Shown here in pieces: positions 1 through 5,023 of a stretch of 5,023 nucleotides of DNA. The position numbers and the translations under genes are program-made. Source of the stretch: CAYWLI01 sp964519535 (GTDB lineage: Bacteria > Desulfobacterota > B13-G15 > RBG-16-54-18); contig CAZFIR010000112.1 of assembly GCA_964519535.1 (NCBI GenBank), positions 1-5,023 on the forward strand, given 5' to 3'. The notes below the pieces were generated by a model that saw only the letters and a program-made list of their open reading frames with translations, made no database searches and was not told the DNA's origin. Every line of letters begins with the position of its first letter. The stretch's first letter is position 1.

Positions 1-1226
1 TTTCCCTCCCTCAGGTAAACCTGGCTCAGCAGGGCGCCGAGGTCGGAGGAGGTCCCGGGGATATAGGGGAGGATCAGCAGCAGGATACAGTCGATCGTGG
101 GGAGCGTGCTCAGGTAGCTCGTTACCGCCATTAAATCCTGGTCCACGGCGCTGCCGGTCAGGTCGATGGGGTTGGCCAGGGCAGCGATCTGCTGGATACT
201 GGGCGAGAGCCGTGTCCTGATCTCATGCTGTACCTCCTCCGAAAGGGCCGGCACCGCGAGGCCCTGGGCAGAGCAGGCATCCACGGCGAGCGCGCCGTGG
301 CCGCCGCTGACCGTGACGATGGCGACGCTGCCGGCGATGGTCTCTTGATAGCAGCTCAGGGCCTCGCAAAAGGAGATCAGCTCAAGCTCATTGCGCGCCT
401 CCACGACCCCGTGCTGGGCGAGGACCTCCGAGAAGACCGCATAGTCTCCGCTCAGCGAGGCCGTGTGGCTGGAGACCGCCCGGGTGCCCCCCGGGCTCTT
501 GCCGGCCTTCAGGACGATAACCGGCTTCGGGCATGCGGCGGCGGCCTGCACGAACGAGCGGCCTTCATCTTTGCCGAAGCCTTCCACGTAAAAGGTGATG
601 ACCGTGGTTCGGGGTTCCTGTGTCAAATACGTGAGCACGTCCTGCTCTCTTATCACTGCCTTGTTTCCGATGCTGAGGGCATGGGACAACCCCACCCCTT
701 CACCGGCAAACTTGACCATCAGGTCGACGAGGACGCCCCCGCTCTGGCTGACGACGGCGACGCCCCCCGGCTCGGGCCGCACCATGCGCTCGCTGGGCAG
801 AAAAAAGGTGTCCACCTTTCCGGGGGCGTAGATCCCCAGGCAATTGGGCCCCACAAGAGGCAACCCCGCTGTGCGGGCCATAGCTGCAATGCGATCCTGC
901 AGGTCCTGGCGCCCGCTCTCGGCAAACCCCCCTGAAATCACCACGACGCCCTTCACCTTGTTTTGAATGCACTCATCAAGCGCGGCAGGAACCTGCTCGG
1001 CCTTCACCGCGATAACTGCCAGATCGATCTTCGCGGGGATCTCGGCAAGAGAGGTGAAGACCCTTTCTCCTTGAAGCTCACCCCCGCGCAGATTGACTGC
1101 AAACACCTTGACGGGATACCGGAGGTGATTCTTGGTAAAAATGACGTTGGCCGGATTGCGGTCATTGGTTAAAGACACCCCGATGACGGCCATGGTCTGC
1201 GGTTCAAACAGCGCCTGAAGATTCAT
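1..1226 (-). CDS. Acetate/acyl-CoA ligase (ADP-forming), CoA-binding alpha portion, C-terminus cut by window edge
   Basis: My translation of the minus strand is open for 408 codons from ATG 1226-1224 and runs off the left edge. It matches the NDP-forming acyl-CoA synthetase family (acyl-CoA + ADP + Pi = acid + CoA + ATP; cytoplasmic). An N-terminal Rossmann-type CoA-binding domain covers about residues 1-130, starting with LFEP and AVIGVS (13-18) and ending with GPNCLG (127-132). The first succinyl-CoA-ligase-like domain follows, with VSQSGG (159-164), SIGNKA (185-190) and SSHTASLSG (252-260). His254 there corresponds to the phosphohistidine of the family. The next ligase-like domain includes NPIDLTG (352-358). 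The start is firm: an in-frame TGA lies at 1241-1239, with a GAGAGGGAG ribosome site just before the ATG. Whether it is an alpha subunit of about 460 residues or an alpha-beta fusion of about 700 with an ATP-grasp part cannot be seen. The acyl substrate is not predictable. Confidence 0.93.
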   Translation of the reverse strand, partial: MNLQALFEPQTMAVIGVSLTNDRNPANVIFTKNHLRYPVKVFAVNLRGGELQGERVFTSLAEIPAKIDLAVIAVKAEQVPAALDECIQNKVKGVVVISGGFAESGRQDLQDRIAAMARTAGLPLVGPNCLGIYAPGKVDTFFLPSERMVRPEPGGVAVVSQSGGVLVDLMVKFAGEGVGLSHALSIGNKAVIREQDVLTYLTQEPRTTVITFYVEGFGKDEGRSFVQAAAACPKPVIVLKAGKSPGGTRAVSSHTASLSGDYAVFSEVLAQHGVVEARNELELISFCEALSCYQETIAGSVAIVTVSGGHGALAVDACSAQGLAVPALSEEVQHEIRTRLSPSIQQIAALANPIDLTGSAVDQDLMAVTSYLSTLPTIDCILLLILPYIPGTSSDLGALLSQVYLREG

Positions 1227-1238
1227 CTGGTCTCCCTC

Positions 1239-1343
1239 TCAGGGCACGGTCCGATTTTTATTCTTTGGGTGTTTGCTCAAATACCTCCAGAAGTAGATCA
1301 ATACCCATGCGTGTGGAGGGACTTTGGGGACGTTGATTCTCAC
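1239..1343 (-). CDS. Possible small protein (34 aa) upstream of the CoA ligase, with FWRYLSK motif
   Basis: A short minus-strand frame starts at GTG 1343-1341 and stops at TGA 1241-1239, only 12 bp before the CoA-ligase ATG. It has a GAGGTGAG stretch upstream as a possible ribosome site. An alternative TTG start at 1370-1368, preceded by AGGGTGG, would give 43 residues; the frame is closed by a TAG at 1385-1383. The peptide has a short hydrophobic, aromatic stretch (AWVLIYFW) followed by a basic tail. Its FWRYLSKHPKNK segment closely resembles FWKYMSKRPKEK of the small membrane protein at 2411-2560, with 8 of 12 residues identical and most others conservative. That match is the main reason to list it. 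The hydrophobic part is shorter than a normal TM helix, so it could be a degraded copy or a translational-coupling leader. The function is unknown. Confidence 0.4.
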   Translation of the reverse strand: MRINVPKVPPHAWVLIYFWRYLSKHPKNKNRTVP

Positions 1344-1460
1344 GGTGCTTCTCACCTCATAGGGGAACAAAGAGGGACCACCCTAAATAATTCAATATTA
1401 GCCTACCCTATTTATCCGCACCCCCTTTCCGCTCTTATCCCTCACCGATTGAATCTCTCT

Positions 1461-2264
1461 CTATTCCGCAAAGATCTTTTTGAGGAATTTTCTCATCTCT
1501 TCCCACGACTGCTTATCGGCATCGGCATTATACCCGATCCGCACGTTGAACTCTTTTGCCATGGCATCCGCATCCGGATTGGTGAAGCCGTGCAAGGCAC
1601 CGGGATAGGAGATAAACCGGTAATCGGCGGCGGCGGCTGCCATCTCCGCCTTAAACGCCGCGATCTGCTCCTGCGTAACGAGCTGATCAGCGCCCCCGTT
1701 GAGCACCAGGATCCGCGCCTTGACAGAGCCTCTTTGGGCGGGCCGCGCCGGGGTCAGGCCCCCGTGAAAGCTCACCACTCCTTTGAGGTCCGCGCCCTGC
1801 CGGGCCATGTTGAGCGCGATTCCCCCGCCGAAGCAATAACCGATCGCGGCAAGCCTGGAGGGATCGACAACGTGCTGCCCCTTCAGAAAATCCATCCCCG
1901 CCTGGAAGCGCTCCTTGGCGACATAGAAATTTCTCATCAGCCCTGATGCGAATTTTCCCGCATCATCGGGGTACGTCGCCACCTTTGCCCCGTACATGTC
2001 CACGGCAAGGACCGCATACCCCAGTTCCGCCAGCATGCGTGCCCGCTTGCGGGCATAGTCATTGAGCCCCCACCACTCATGCACCACCAGCACGCCGGGG
2101 CGCCTGCCCGCTATATTCTCGTCGTAGGCCAGGTACCCCTTCATCACCAGGCCCTGGGCGCTGTACTCGACTGCCTCCCCCTTGATCTTCGGCGCCCCTG
2201 CGGCCATCCCCGCCACCCCAAGGACCAGGCAGAAAACGGTAAGCTGTATCAATATCCTCTTCAT
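1461..2264 (-). CDS. Exported dienelactone hydrolase family protein
   Basis: A complete 267-residue alpha/beta hydrolase of the dienelactone hydrolase (DLH) family. Known members open lactone or ester bonds, but the substrate here cannot be told. Residues 1 to about 24 form a classical Sec signal peptide: MKR, a hydrophobic core (ILIQLTVFCLVLGVAG), then small residues up to AAGA, so the mature enzyme probably acts in the periplasm. The mature part shows HEWWGLN (62-68; Glu63 matches the conserved acidic residue near the DLH active site), the nucleophile elbow GYCFGGG with Cys144, GGADQLV with Asp193, and ALHGF with His225, giving an intact Cys-Asp-His triad. The length is normal for an exported member. 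The ATG at 2264-2262 is preceded by AAGGGGG at good spacing. Its own promoter candidate lies at 2381-2355. The gene is followed after about 120-220 bp by the small ORF and the CoA ligase on the same strand, so partial co-transcription is possible. Confidence 0.93.
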   Translation of the reverse strand: MKRILIQLTVFCLVLGVAGMAAGAPKIKGEAVEYSAQGLVMKGYLAYDENIAGRRPGVLVVHEWWGLNDYARKRARMLAELGYAVLAVDMYGAKVATYPDDAGKFASGLMRNFYVAKERFQAGMDFLKGQHVVDPSRLAAIGYCFGGGIALNMARQGADLKGVVSFHGGLTPARPAQRGSVKARILVLNGGADQLVTQEQIAAFKAEMAAAAADYRFISYPGALHGFTNPDADAMAKEFNVRIGYNADADKQSWEEMRKFLKKIFAE

Positions 2265-2354
2265 GATAGCCCCCTTATAGATGTATTAAAATGGGCCTTT
2301 GCCTTTAAAGAACCGGAAATGGGGTCACCCACGAAAGGACGCCCGGGTACATCA

Positions 2355-2381
2355 ATTATATCTTTAATAGGGTGATGGCAA
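2355..2381 (-). promoter_or_regulatory. Candidate sigma-70-type promoter for the dienelactone hydrolase gene
   Basis: Read on the minus strand, TTGCCA (2381-2376) is followed after 15 bp by a perfect TATAAT (2360-2355). This would start transcription near 2348 and leave a leader of about 84 bases before the hydrolase ATG. The -35 box matches the consensus at 5 of 6 positions, but the spacer is shorter than the optimal 17 bp. It lies between the small membrane protein gene and the hydrolase, so the hydrolase could be expressed on its own. Confidence 0.45.
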
Positions 2382-2410
2382 CCCCCACTATCATCCCACC
2401 CCCCCCCCTC

Positions 2411-2560
2411 TTATTTCTTCTTGCGCTTTGCCTCTTTCTCTTTCGGGCGTTTGGACATGTATTTCCAGAAAAAGATGATGGCAATGAGAAAGACGATTAT
2501 GATGATATATTCGATGTCGTATGTCTTGAAGAGGTCTATATAGCGGTTGAAATCACCCAT
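2411..2560 (-). CDS. Small single-TM membrane protein (49 aa), unknown function
   Basis: A 49-residue protein read from ATG 2560-2558 to TAA 2413-2411. The N-terminal about 17 residues are polar and aromatic (MGDFNRYIDLFKTYDIEY). A very hydrophobic helix follows (about residues 17-32, rich in Ile, Val and Phe), then FWKYMSKRPK and a strongly basic tail ending KRKKK. By the positive-inside rule the C-terminus should be cytoplasmic. The start is set by a near-perfect ribosome site, AGGAGGT, six bases upstream. A longer reading to TTG 2632 is unlikely because that TTG is the first triplet of the -35 box. The family is not recognised. In size and layout it resembles small accessory subunits of membrane complexes such as CcoQ, but no sequence identity is claimed. 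A related C-terminal block occurs in the small ORF at 1239-1343. It has its own promoter and precedes the hydrolase by 146 bp. Confidence 0.8.
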   Translation of the reverse strand: MGDFNRYIDLFKTYDIEYIIIIVFLIAIIFFWKYMSKRPKEKEAKRKKK

Positions 2561-2566
2561 CACTGC

Positions 2567-2573
2567 ACCTCCT
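2567..2573 (-). promoter_or_regulatory. Strong ribosome binding site fixing the start of the 49-aa protein
   Basis: AGGAGGT on the minus strand ends six bases before ATG 2560-2558. It lies inside the longer open frame that reaches 2632, so it argues for the internal ATG as the real start. Confidence 0.8.
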
Positions 2574-2593
2574 TTTGGTCCTGCCTGCCCCCG

Positions 2594-2609
2594 GATACCA
2601 ATTAGTATC
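2594..2609. promoter_or_regulatory. Operator-like dyad over the -10 region of the small-protein promoter
   Basis: GATACCAATTAGTATC is an almost perfect palindrome: arms GATAC and GTATC around an AATT centre, 14 of 16 bases symmetric. Its right arm is the -10 hexamer (GATACT on the minus strand) and its left arm falls near the expected transcription start at about 2597. A repressor bound here would block RNA polymerase. The regulator is not in the window. Confidence 0.4.
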
Positions 2610-2632
2610 GCAGTAATCAGCATCGCTGTCAA
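2604..2632 (-). promoter_or_regulatory. Sigma-70-type promoter of the small membrane protein gene
   Basis: On the minus strand, a perfect TTGACA (2632-2627) is followed by exactly 17 bp and GATACT (2609-2604, 4 of 6 matches to TATAAT). The expected start near 2597 gives a leader of about 37 bases carrying the AGGAGGT ribosome site. This is the best promoter in the window. Confidence 0.6.
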
Positions 2633-2654
2633 ATAGTTCTCCCTATTCCCTTCC

Positions 2655-2683
2655 TTGATTTCATGACGAAGGAATGCTATTTT
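2655..2683 (+). promoter_or_regulatory. Candidate promoter for the MFS transporter
   Basis: TTGATT (2655-2660), a 17-bp spacer and TATTTT (2678-2683) match the sigma-70 consensus at 4 of 6 positions in each box. Transcription would start near 2690, only 16-31 bases before the possible start codons. A dyad TGCTAT-N8-ATAGCA (2675-2694) covers the -10 box and start point and may bind a regulator. The region is divergent from the small-protein promoter. Confidence 0.35.
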
Positions 2684-2720
2684 TTACGATAGCAAAATAA
2701 ACTCTGTGTCCCCTTTCGCA

Positions 2721-3983
2721 ATGCCGAGACCATCGCCGAGACCATCGACGCCAGAAGACCGTGAAGGACATGCACCGTGGTCCGCCCTCGTGTTCGTCCT
2801 CCTTGCCGGCCTGGCGGCAACCCTGAACCTCTACAAGGTCCCGCCTCTCATGCCGCTGCTCATCGGCGCCTTCAAGGTGAGCCGCGGCACCGCGGGCCTG
2901 CTCATGTCCGTCTTTGCCGTGGCCGGGATCTCCCTCGCCATCCCCGCCGGCCTGCTCCTCGACAGGCTGCGCGGCAGGACGACGGGGACCATCGCCGTCG
3001 GCTTTATTGTCCTCGGCTCCGGGCTGGGGGCGCTCAGTACGCATTTCGGGCTGATGCTGGTCAGCCGTCTCGTGGAAGGCATCGGCCTGACCCTCATGGC
3101 GGTGGTTGCGCCCATGGTCATTGCCTACCGGTTCGGCCTCCAAAAACGCACCATTGCCCTCGGCATACTGAATATCTGGTTTCCGCTCGCGGCCACCATA
3201 GCGTTGCTGAGTGCGCCGCTTGCGGCAACGCGGTGGGGCTGGCAGTCGGTCTGGTGGGGGGGCACCCTCTATGCCGGGATCGCGGGCCTCCTGTACTTTA
3301 TCTTCATGAATCCCCTTCCGAGGGACAAGGGGGACGGTACAGCCGCGAAAAAGCAGAAAAGCCCGCACTCACGGGGCGCCTTCTTTAACGGGGATGTCTG
3401 GCTCATGGGCCTTGCGTTATGCTGTTTCAGTGTCATGTACGGGTCGTTCCTCACCTGGACGCCGACGTTTCTCCATACGGTACGGGGGACCTCGCTGGGC
3501 CACTCATCCGTGCTCATGAGTTTCGTCCCCATCTTCGGGCTTATCTCCGCACCCCTTGCCGGTTGGTTTGTCGGTAGAATTCTCCACCGCAGGCTCATGT
3601 GCGCCATAGCCATGACGCTTTTTGCCGCCCTCCTGCCGTGGGCATCCGTGCTGAAGGTGCAGCACCTCATACCCCTGATGGCGGTGATCGGACTCGTCAG
3701 CAGCACGATTCCAACGGTCATTTTGTCTCTCGTAGCCGATCTCTCGCTGAAAGGAAAGGTAACCAGTATGCCACAGGCAGTCGCCTATATAGGGCAAAGC
3801 ACGGGAATACTGATCGGGCCAACGGCCTTCGGCACTCTGGTCGACCTCATGGGGGGATGGTCTGTCGCCTACTGGCTGCTCATACCGGTAGGTCTCGTGG
3901 GAGCTGTTGCGGCACTGCTGCTGCGCCGGCGCCTGCTGACGCGGATACGGGCGGGCATCACGCCCCGCGGCTCACGCTACTGA
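2721..3983 (+). CDS. Major facilitator superfamily (MFS) transporter
   Basis: A 12-helix MFS permease of the inner membrane, 420 residues from ATG 2721 or 425 from GTG 2706. Neither start has a clear ribosome site; I chose the ATG. Positions below count from the GTG. Helices lie at about 27-44, 62-84, 95-110, 115-140, 148-170, 182-202, 230-257, 267-290, 296-314, 320-345, 355-380 and 386-407. The loop between helices 2 and 3 has the MFS motif A in the form GLLLDRLRGR (82-91), and the long central cytoplasmic loop (203-228) is basic. The C-terminal tail is Arg-rich, placing it inside the cell. The general form resembles CynX/NarK-like anion or small-acid carriers, but the substrate cannot be assigned. 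It stands alone on the plus strand, divergent from the small-protein/hydrolase genes and followed by a terminator, so it is probably monocistronic. Confidence 0.92.
   Translation: MPRPSPRPSTPEDREGHAPWSALVFVLLAGLAATLNLYKVPPLMPLLIGAFKVSRGTAGLLMSVFAVAGISLAIPAGLLLDRLRGRTTGTIAVGFIVLGSGLGALSTHFGLMLVSRLVEGIGLTLMAVVAPMVIAYRFGLQKRTIALGILNIWFPLAATIALLSAPLAATRWGWQSVWWGGTLYAGIAGLLYFIFMNPLPRDKGDGTAAKKQKSPHSRGAFFNGDVWLMGLALCCFSVMYGSFLTWTPTFLHTVRGTSLGHSSVLMSFVPIFGLISAPLAGWFVGRILHRRLMCAIAMTLFAALLPWASVLKVQHLIPLMAVIGLVSSTIPTVILSLVADLSLKGKVTSMPQAVAYIGQSTGILIGPTAFGTLVDLMGGWSVAYWLLIPVGLVGAVAALLLRRRLLTRIRAGITPRGSRY
2723..2746 (+). repeat. 12-bp perfect tandem duplication in the transporter N-terminus
   Basis: GCCGAGACCATC occurs twice in direct succession (2723-2734 and 2735-2746) right after the start codon. 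It encodes a repeated Pro-Arg-Pro-Ser in the cytoplasmic N-terminal tail. The unit is a multiple of three, so copy changes would keep the frame. Confidence 0.85.
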
Positions 3984-4016
3984 GGGGCCCGCAGACAGAC
4001 ACAGGGGGTAACCACT

Positions 4017-4045
4017 AAAGGCCCCCCTGTTAAGAGGGCTTTTCT
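4017..4045 (+). terminator. Likely Rho-independent terminator after the transporter gene
   Basis: AAAGGCCC (4017-4024) can pair with GGGCTTTT (4036-4043), including one G-U pair, across a loop region ending in a short T run. A competing stem, ACAGGGGG (4001-4008) with CCCCCTGT (4023-4030), uses part of the same sequence. It lies 34-62 bases after the transporter stop and before the comM promoter. The T tract is short, so strength is uncertain. Confidence 0.5.
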
Positions 4046-4115
4046 GCTCTATTGCGCCCGGTTAACTCCCAATACAGAAAAAAATCGATACAACATGGCA
4101 CGCGGCGACTTTGGC

Positions 4116-4144
4116 TTGCCTCAGGCAGGGGAACTTGCTAGTAT
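4116..4144 (+). promoter_or_regulatory. Candidate promoter for comM
   Basis: TTGCCT (4116-4121), a 17-bp spacer and TAGTAT (4139-4144) with a TG one base upstream of the -10 box (extended -10 form). The expected start near 4151 leaves a leader of about 35 bases with an AGGGGGG ribosome site at 4171-4177. A small inverted repeat, TGCC-TCA-GGCA, spans 4117-4127. Confidence 0.4.
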
Positions 4145-4185
4145 GGTATCCACTTCATCGGTAAACCACAAGGGGGGGTTCATCC

Positions 4186-4848
4186 ATGCTGGCAAAGGTA
4201 TTGAGCAGCGCGGTGCGGGGGATAGACGGGTACATCGTGGAGGTGGAGGTGGATATCGCCGGGGGGCTTCCTTCCTTCTCGACGGTCGGACTGCCCGAGG
4301 GGGCGGTCAAGGAGAGCAAGGACCGGGTCAAGGCGGCCATCAAGAATGCGGGCTATGAGTTCCCGCCGCGCCGGATCACGGTCAACCTGGCCCCTGCCGA
4401 TATAAAAAAGGAAGGCTCGGCCTTCGACCTCCCTATCGCCCTCGGTATCCTCTCTGCCCAGGGGGTCATTCCTCAGGACCATCTTGAAGACTATCTCTTT
4501 TTAGGTGAGCTCTCCCTAGACGGCGGGATCAAGCCCATCAGGGGCGGGCTTCCCATGGCCGTGGCGGCCAAGGGCGCGGGCTTGAAGAGGATCTGCCTGC
4601 CCAAGGCCAATGCACAGGAGGCAGCGGTGCTGGACGGGCTCGAGGTCCTCCCCGTAGGGGGACTGGGACAGGTGGTGAGCCTGCTGCGGGGGGAGCGGGA
4701 GATCGCCCCAATCCGGGTCGACATGGCAGAGATCTTCCAGGAGGCAGGGGAATACCCCGAGGACTTCCGTGATGTGAAGGGCCAGGAACACGCCAAGCGG
4801 GCTTTAGAAATTGCCGCGGCCGGTGGGCACAACATCCTAACGTTATAA
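4186..4848 (+). pseudogene. comM: comM/yifB Mg-chelatase-like AAA+ ATPase, truncated before Walker A
   Basis: The N-terminal 218 residues are a clear ComM/YifB protein. In well-studied bacteria this is a hexameric AAA+ helicase that drives branch migration of incoming DNA during natural transformation. The opening MLAKVLSSAVRGID, the GLPSFSTVGLPEGAVKESKDRV block (split here: GLPSFST at 27-33, VGLPEGAVKESKDRV at 34-48), PPRRITVNLAPADIKKEGS (60-78) and FLGELSLDGGIKP (105-117) are all present. The AAA+ domain begins at DVKGQEHAKRALEIAAAGGHN (DVKGQEHAKRALE at 196-208, GGHN at 213-216). After IL (217-218) the family continues with a GPPGSGKT Walker A loop. Here it reads TL and a TAA at 4846-4848. 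The protein is 220 residues instead of about 505, with no Walker A, Walker B or C-terminal domain, and should be inactive as an ATPase. The start has AGGGGGG eight bases upstream. Sequence after about 4838 is unrelated. Confidence 0.88.
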
Positions 4849-4856
4849 ATAGTTTA
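4838..4856. other. Junction where comM homology ends
   Basis: ComM similarity stops at about 4838. The following bases hold an 8-bp palindrome, TAACGTTA (4838-4845), and a second dyad, TAAA-TAG-TTTA (4846-4856). These supply the stop of the comM frame on the plus strand (4846-4848) and the stop of the opposing ORF on the minus strand (4856-4854). The bases are AT-rich, unlike comM. This could be the end of an inserted element, a deletion scar or an assembly join. The other end is not in the window, so no target duplication can be sought. Confidence 0.5.
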
Positions 4857-5023
4857 CTTTTTTACCCCTCGCCTGCGTGGATAGGCATCCATATACTTGA
4901 CCTGCCCATCCGCCAGAAGGTGAAGGAGCCTCCGTTCCCCACTCGCAAAACACAGCAGACAATCCCTCCTTTCCGGTCTCACATCTAGTAGGACCCTGGT
5001 TATTAGTTGCCTCAGCCGACCAC
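4854..5023 (-). CDS. C-terminal fragment of an unidentified protein facing the comM break
   Basis: The minus strand is open from the right edge of the window to TAA 4856-4854, giving the last 55 residues of a protein whose start lies outside. It reads like a real coding frame, with no internal stop and a balanced polar/hydrophobic mix: LLDVRPERRDCLLCFASGER, then a Leu-rich stretch RLLHLLADGQ, VKYMDAYPRR, and a basic end RGVKK. A Cys-X2-Cys pair (CLLC) is present. I do not recognise the family. The position, ending about 16 bases from the comM break and converging on it, is typical of a gene at the edge of an inserted element, so a mobile-element protein is a reasonable guess but is not shown by any motif. 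Only 55 residues are visible and the other two minus-strand frames are also partly open, so even its coding status is uncertain. Confidence 0.4.
   Translation of the reverse strand, partial: GRLRQLITRVLLDVRPERRDCLLCFASGERRLLHLLADGQVKYMDAYPRRRGVKK

Noticed and set aside
225..935. Plus-strand open frame of 236 codons
   Set aside because: It is antisense to the CoA ligase, whose minus-strand frame carries all the family motifs; the plus-strand translation is a low-complexity GC artefact.
1269..1946. Plus-strand open frame of 225 codons
   Set aside because: Mostly antisense to the dienelactone hydrolase, with no recognisable motif and no ribosome site.
2663..2700. Short leader ORFs before the transporter (ATG 2663 and ATG 2674)
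   Set aside because: Only eight or nine codons with no regulatory codon pattern, and they start upstream of the predicted transcript start.
2661..3368. Minus-strand open frame of 235 codons
   Set aside because: Antisense to the MFS transporter and rich in Arg, Glu, Gly and Pro, as expected from the complement of a GC-rich membrane protein gene.
4186..4848. Intein or group II intron interrupting comM at the ATP-binding loop
   Set aside because: Inteins often sit in P-loops but keep the frame open; here a stop comes two codons after the break. No GTGCG-type intron 5' end is seen at the junction.
4116..5015. TTGCCTCAG present at 4116-4124 and 5007-5015 as possible direct repeats bounding an element
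   Set aside because: Only nine bases, one copy lies upstream of intact comM sequence and does not match the break at 4838; chance is sufficient.

Overview
The window is about 5 kb of GC-rich (roughly 60% by eye) bacterial chromosome, with a probable lower-GC foreign or rearranged segment at its right end. The gene set is an ADP-forming acyl-CoA synthetase, an exported dienelactone-hydrolase-like protein, an MFS carrier and comM/yifB. The close match of the ComM N-terminus to the type found in Desulfobacterota and Nitrospirota suggests an anaerobic Gram-negative of that kind. This taxonomic call is an inference from motif memory and has not been tested by alignment.

Layout. On the minus strand from position 1 to about 2560 lie, in transcription order, a 49-residue single-TM protein (2560-2411), an exported alpha/beta hydrolase (2264-1461), a possible 34-43 residue peptide (ending at 1239) and the N-terminal 408 residues of an acetate/acyl-CoA ligase (1226 to the left edge, incomplete). 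On the plus strand are a 12-TM MFS transporter (2721-3983), a likely terminator (about 4017-4045), a candidate promoter and then comM (4186-4848). The region 2561-2720 is a divergent control region. It holds a strong minus-strand promoter (TTGACA, 17 bp, GATACT) with a dyad over its -10 box, and a weaker plus-strand promoter, also with a dyad.

The two most informative observations are these. First, comM is broken: a perfectly conserved N-terminal half stops at residue 220, exactly where the Walker A loop should begin. It is followed by AT-rich sequence with small palindromes and by the C-terminal end of an unrelated minus-strand ORF (5023-4854). This looks like an insertion or rearrangement junction, or an assembly chimera. 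Second, two small minus-strand ORFs, one before the hydrolase and one directly before the CoA ligase, share an unusual FW[KR]Y[LM]SK[RH]PK[EN]K block. This hints at an undescribed family of tiny membrane proteins linked to this locus.

How the genes may work together. The CoA ligase would interconvert an acyl-CoA and its acid with ATP synthesis or use. The hydrolase and the MFS carrier would fit processing and transport of organic acids or esters, but nothing in the sequence proves a shared pathway. No CRISPR array, tRNA, rRNA or complete insertion sequence is visible.
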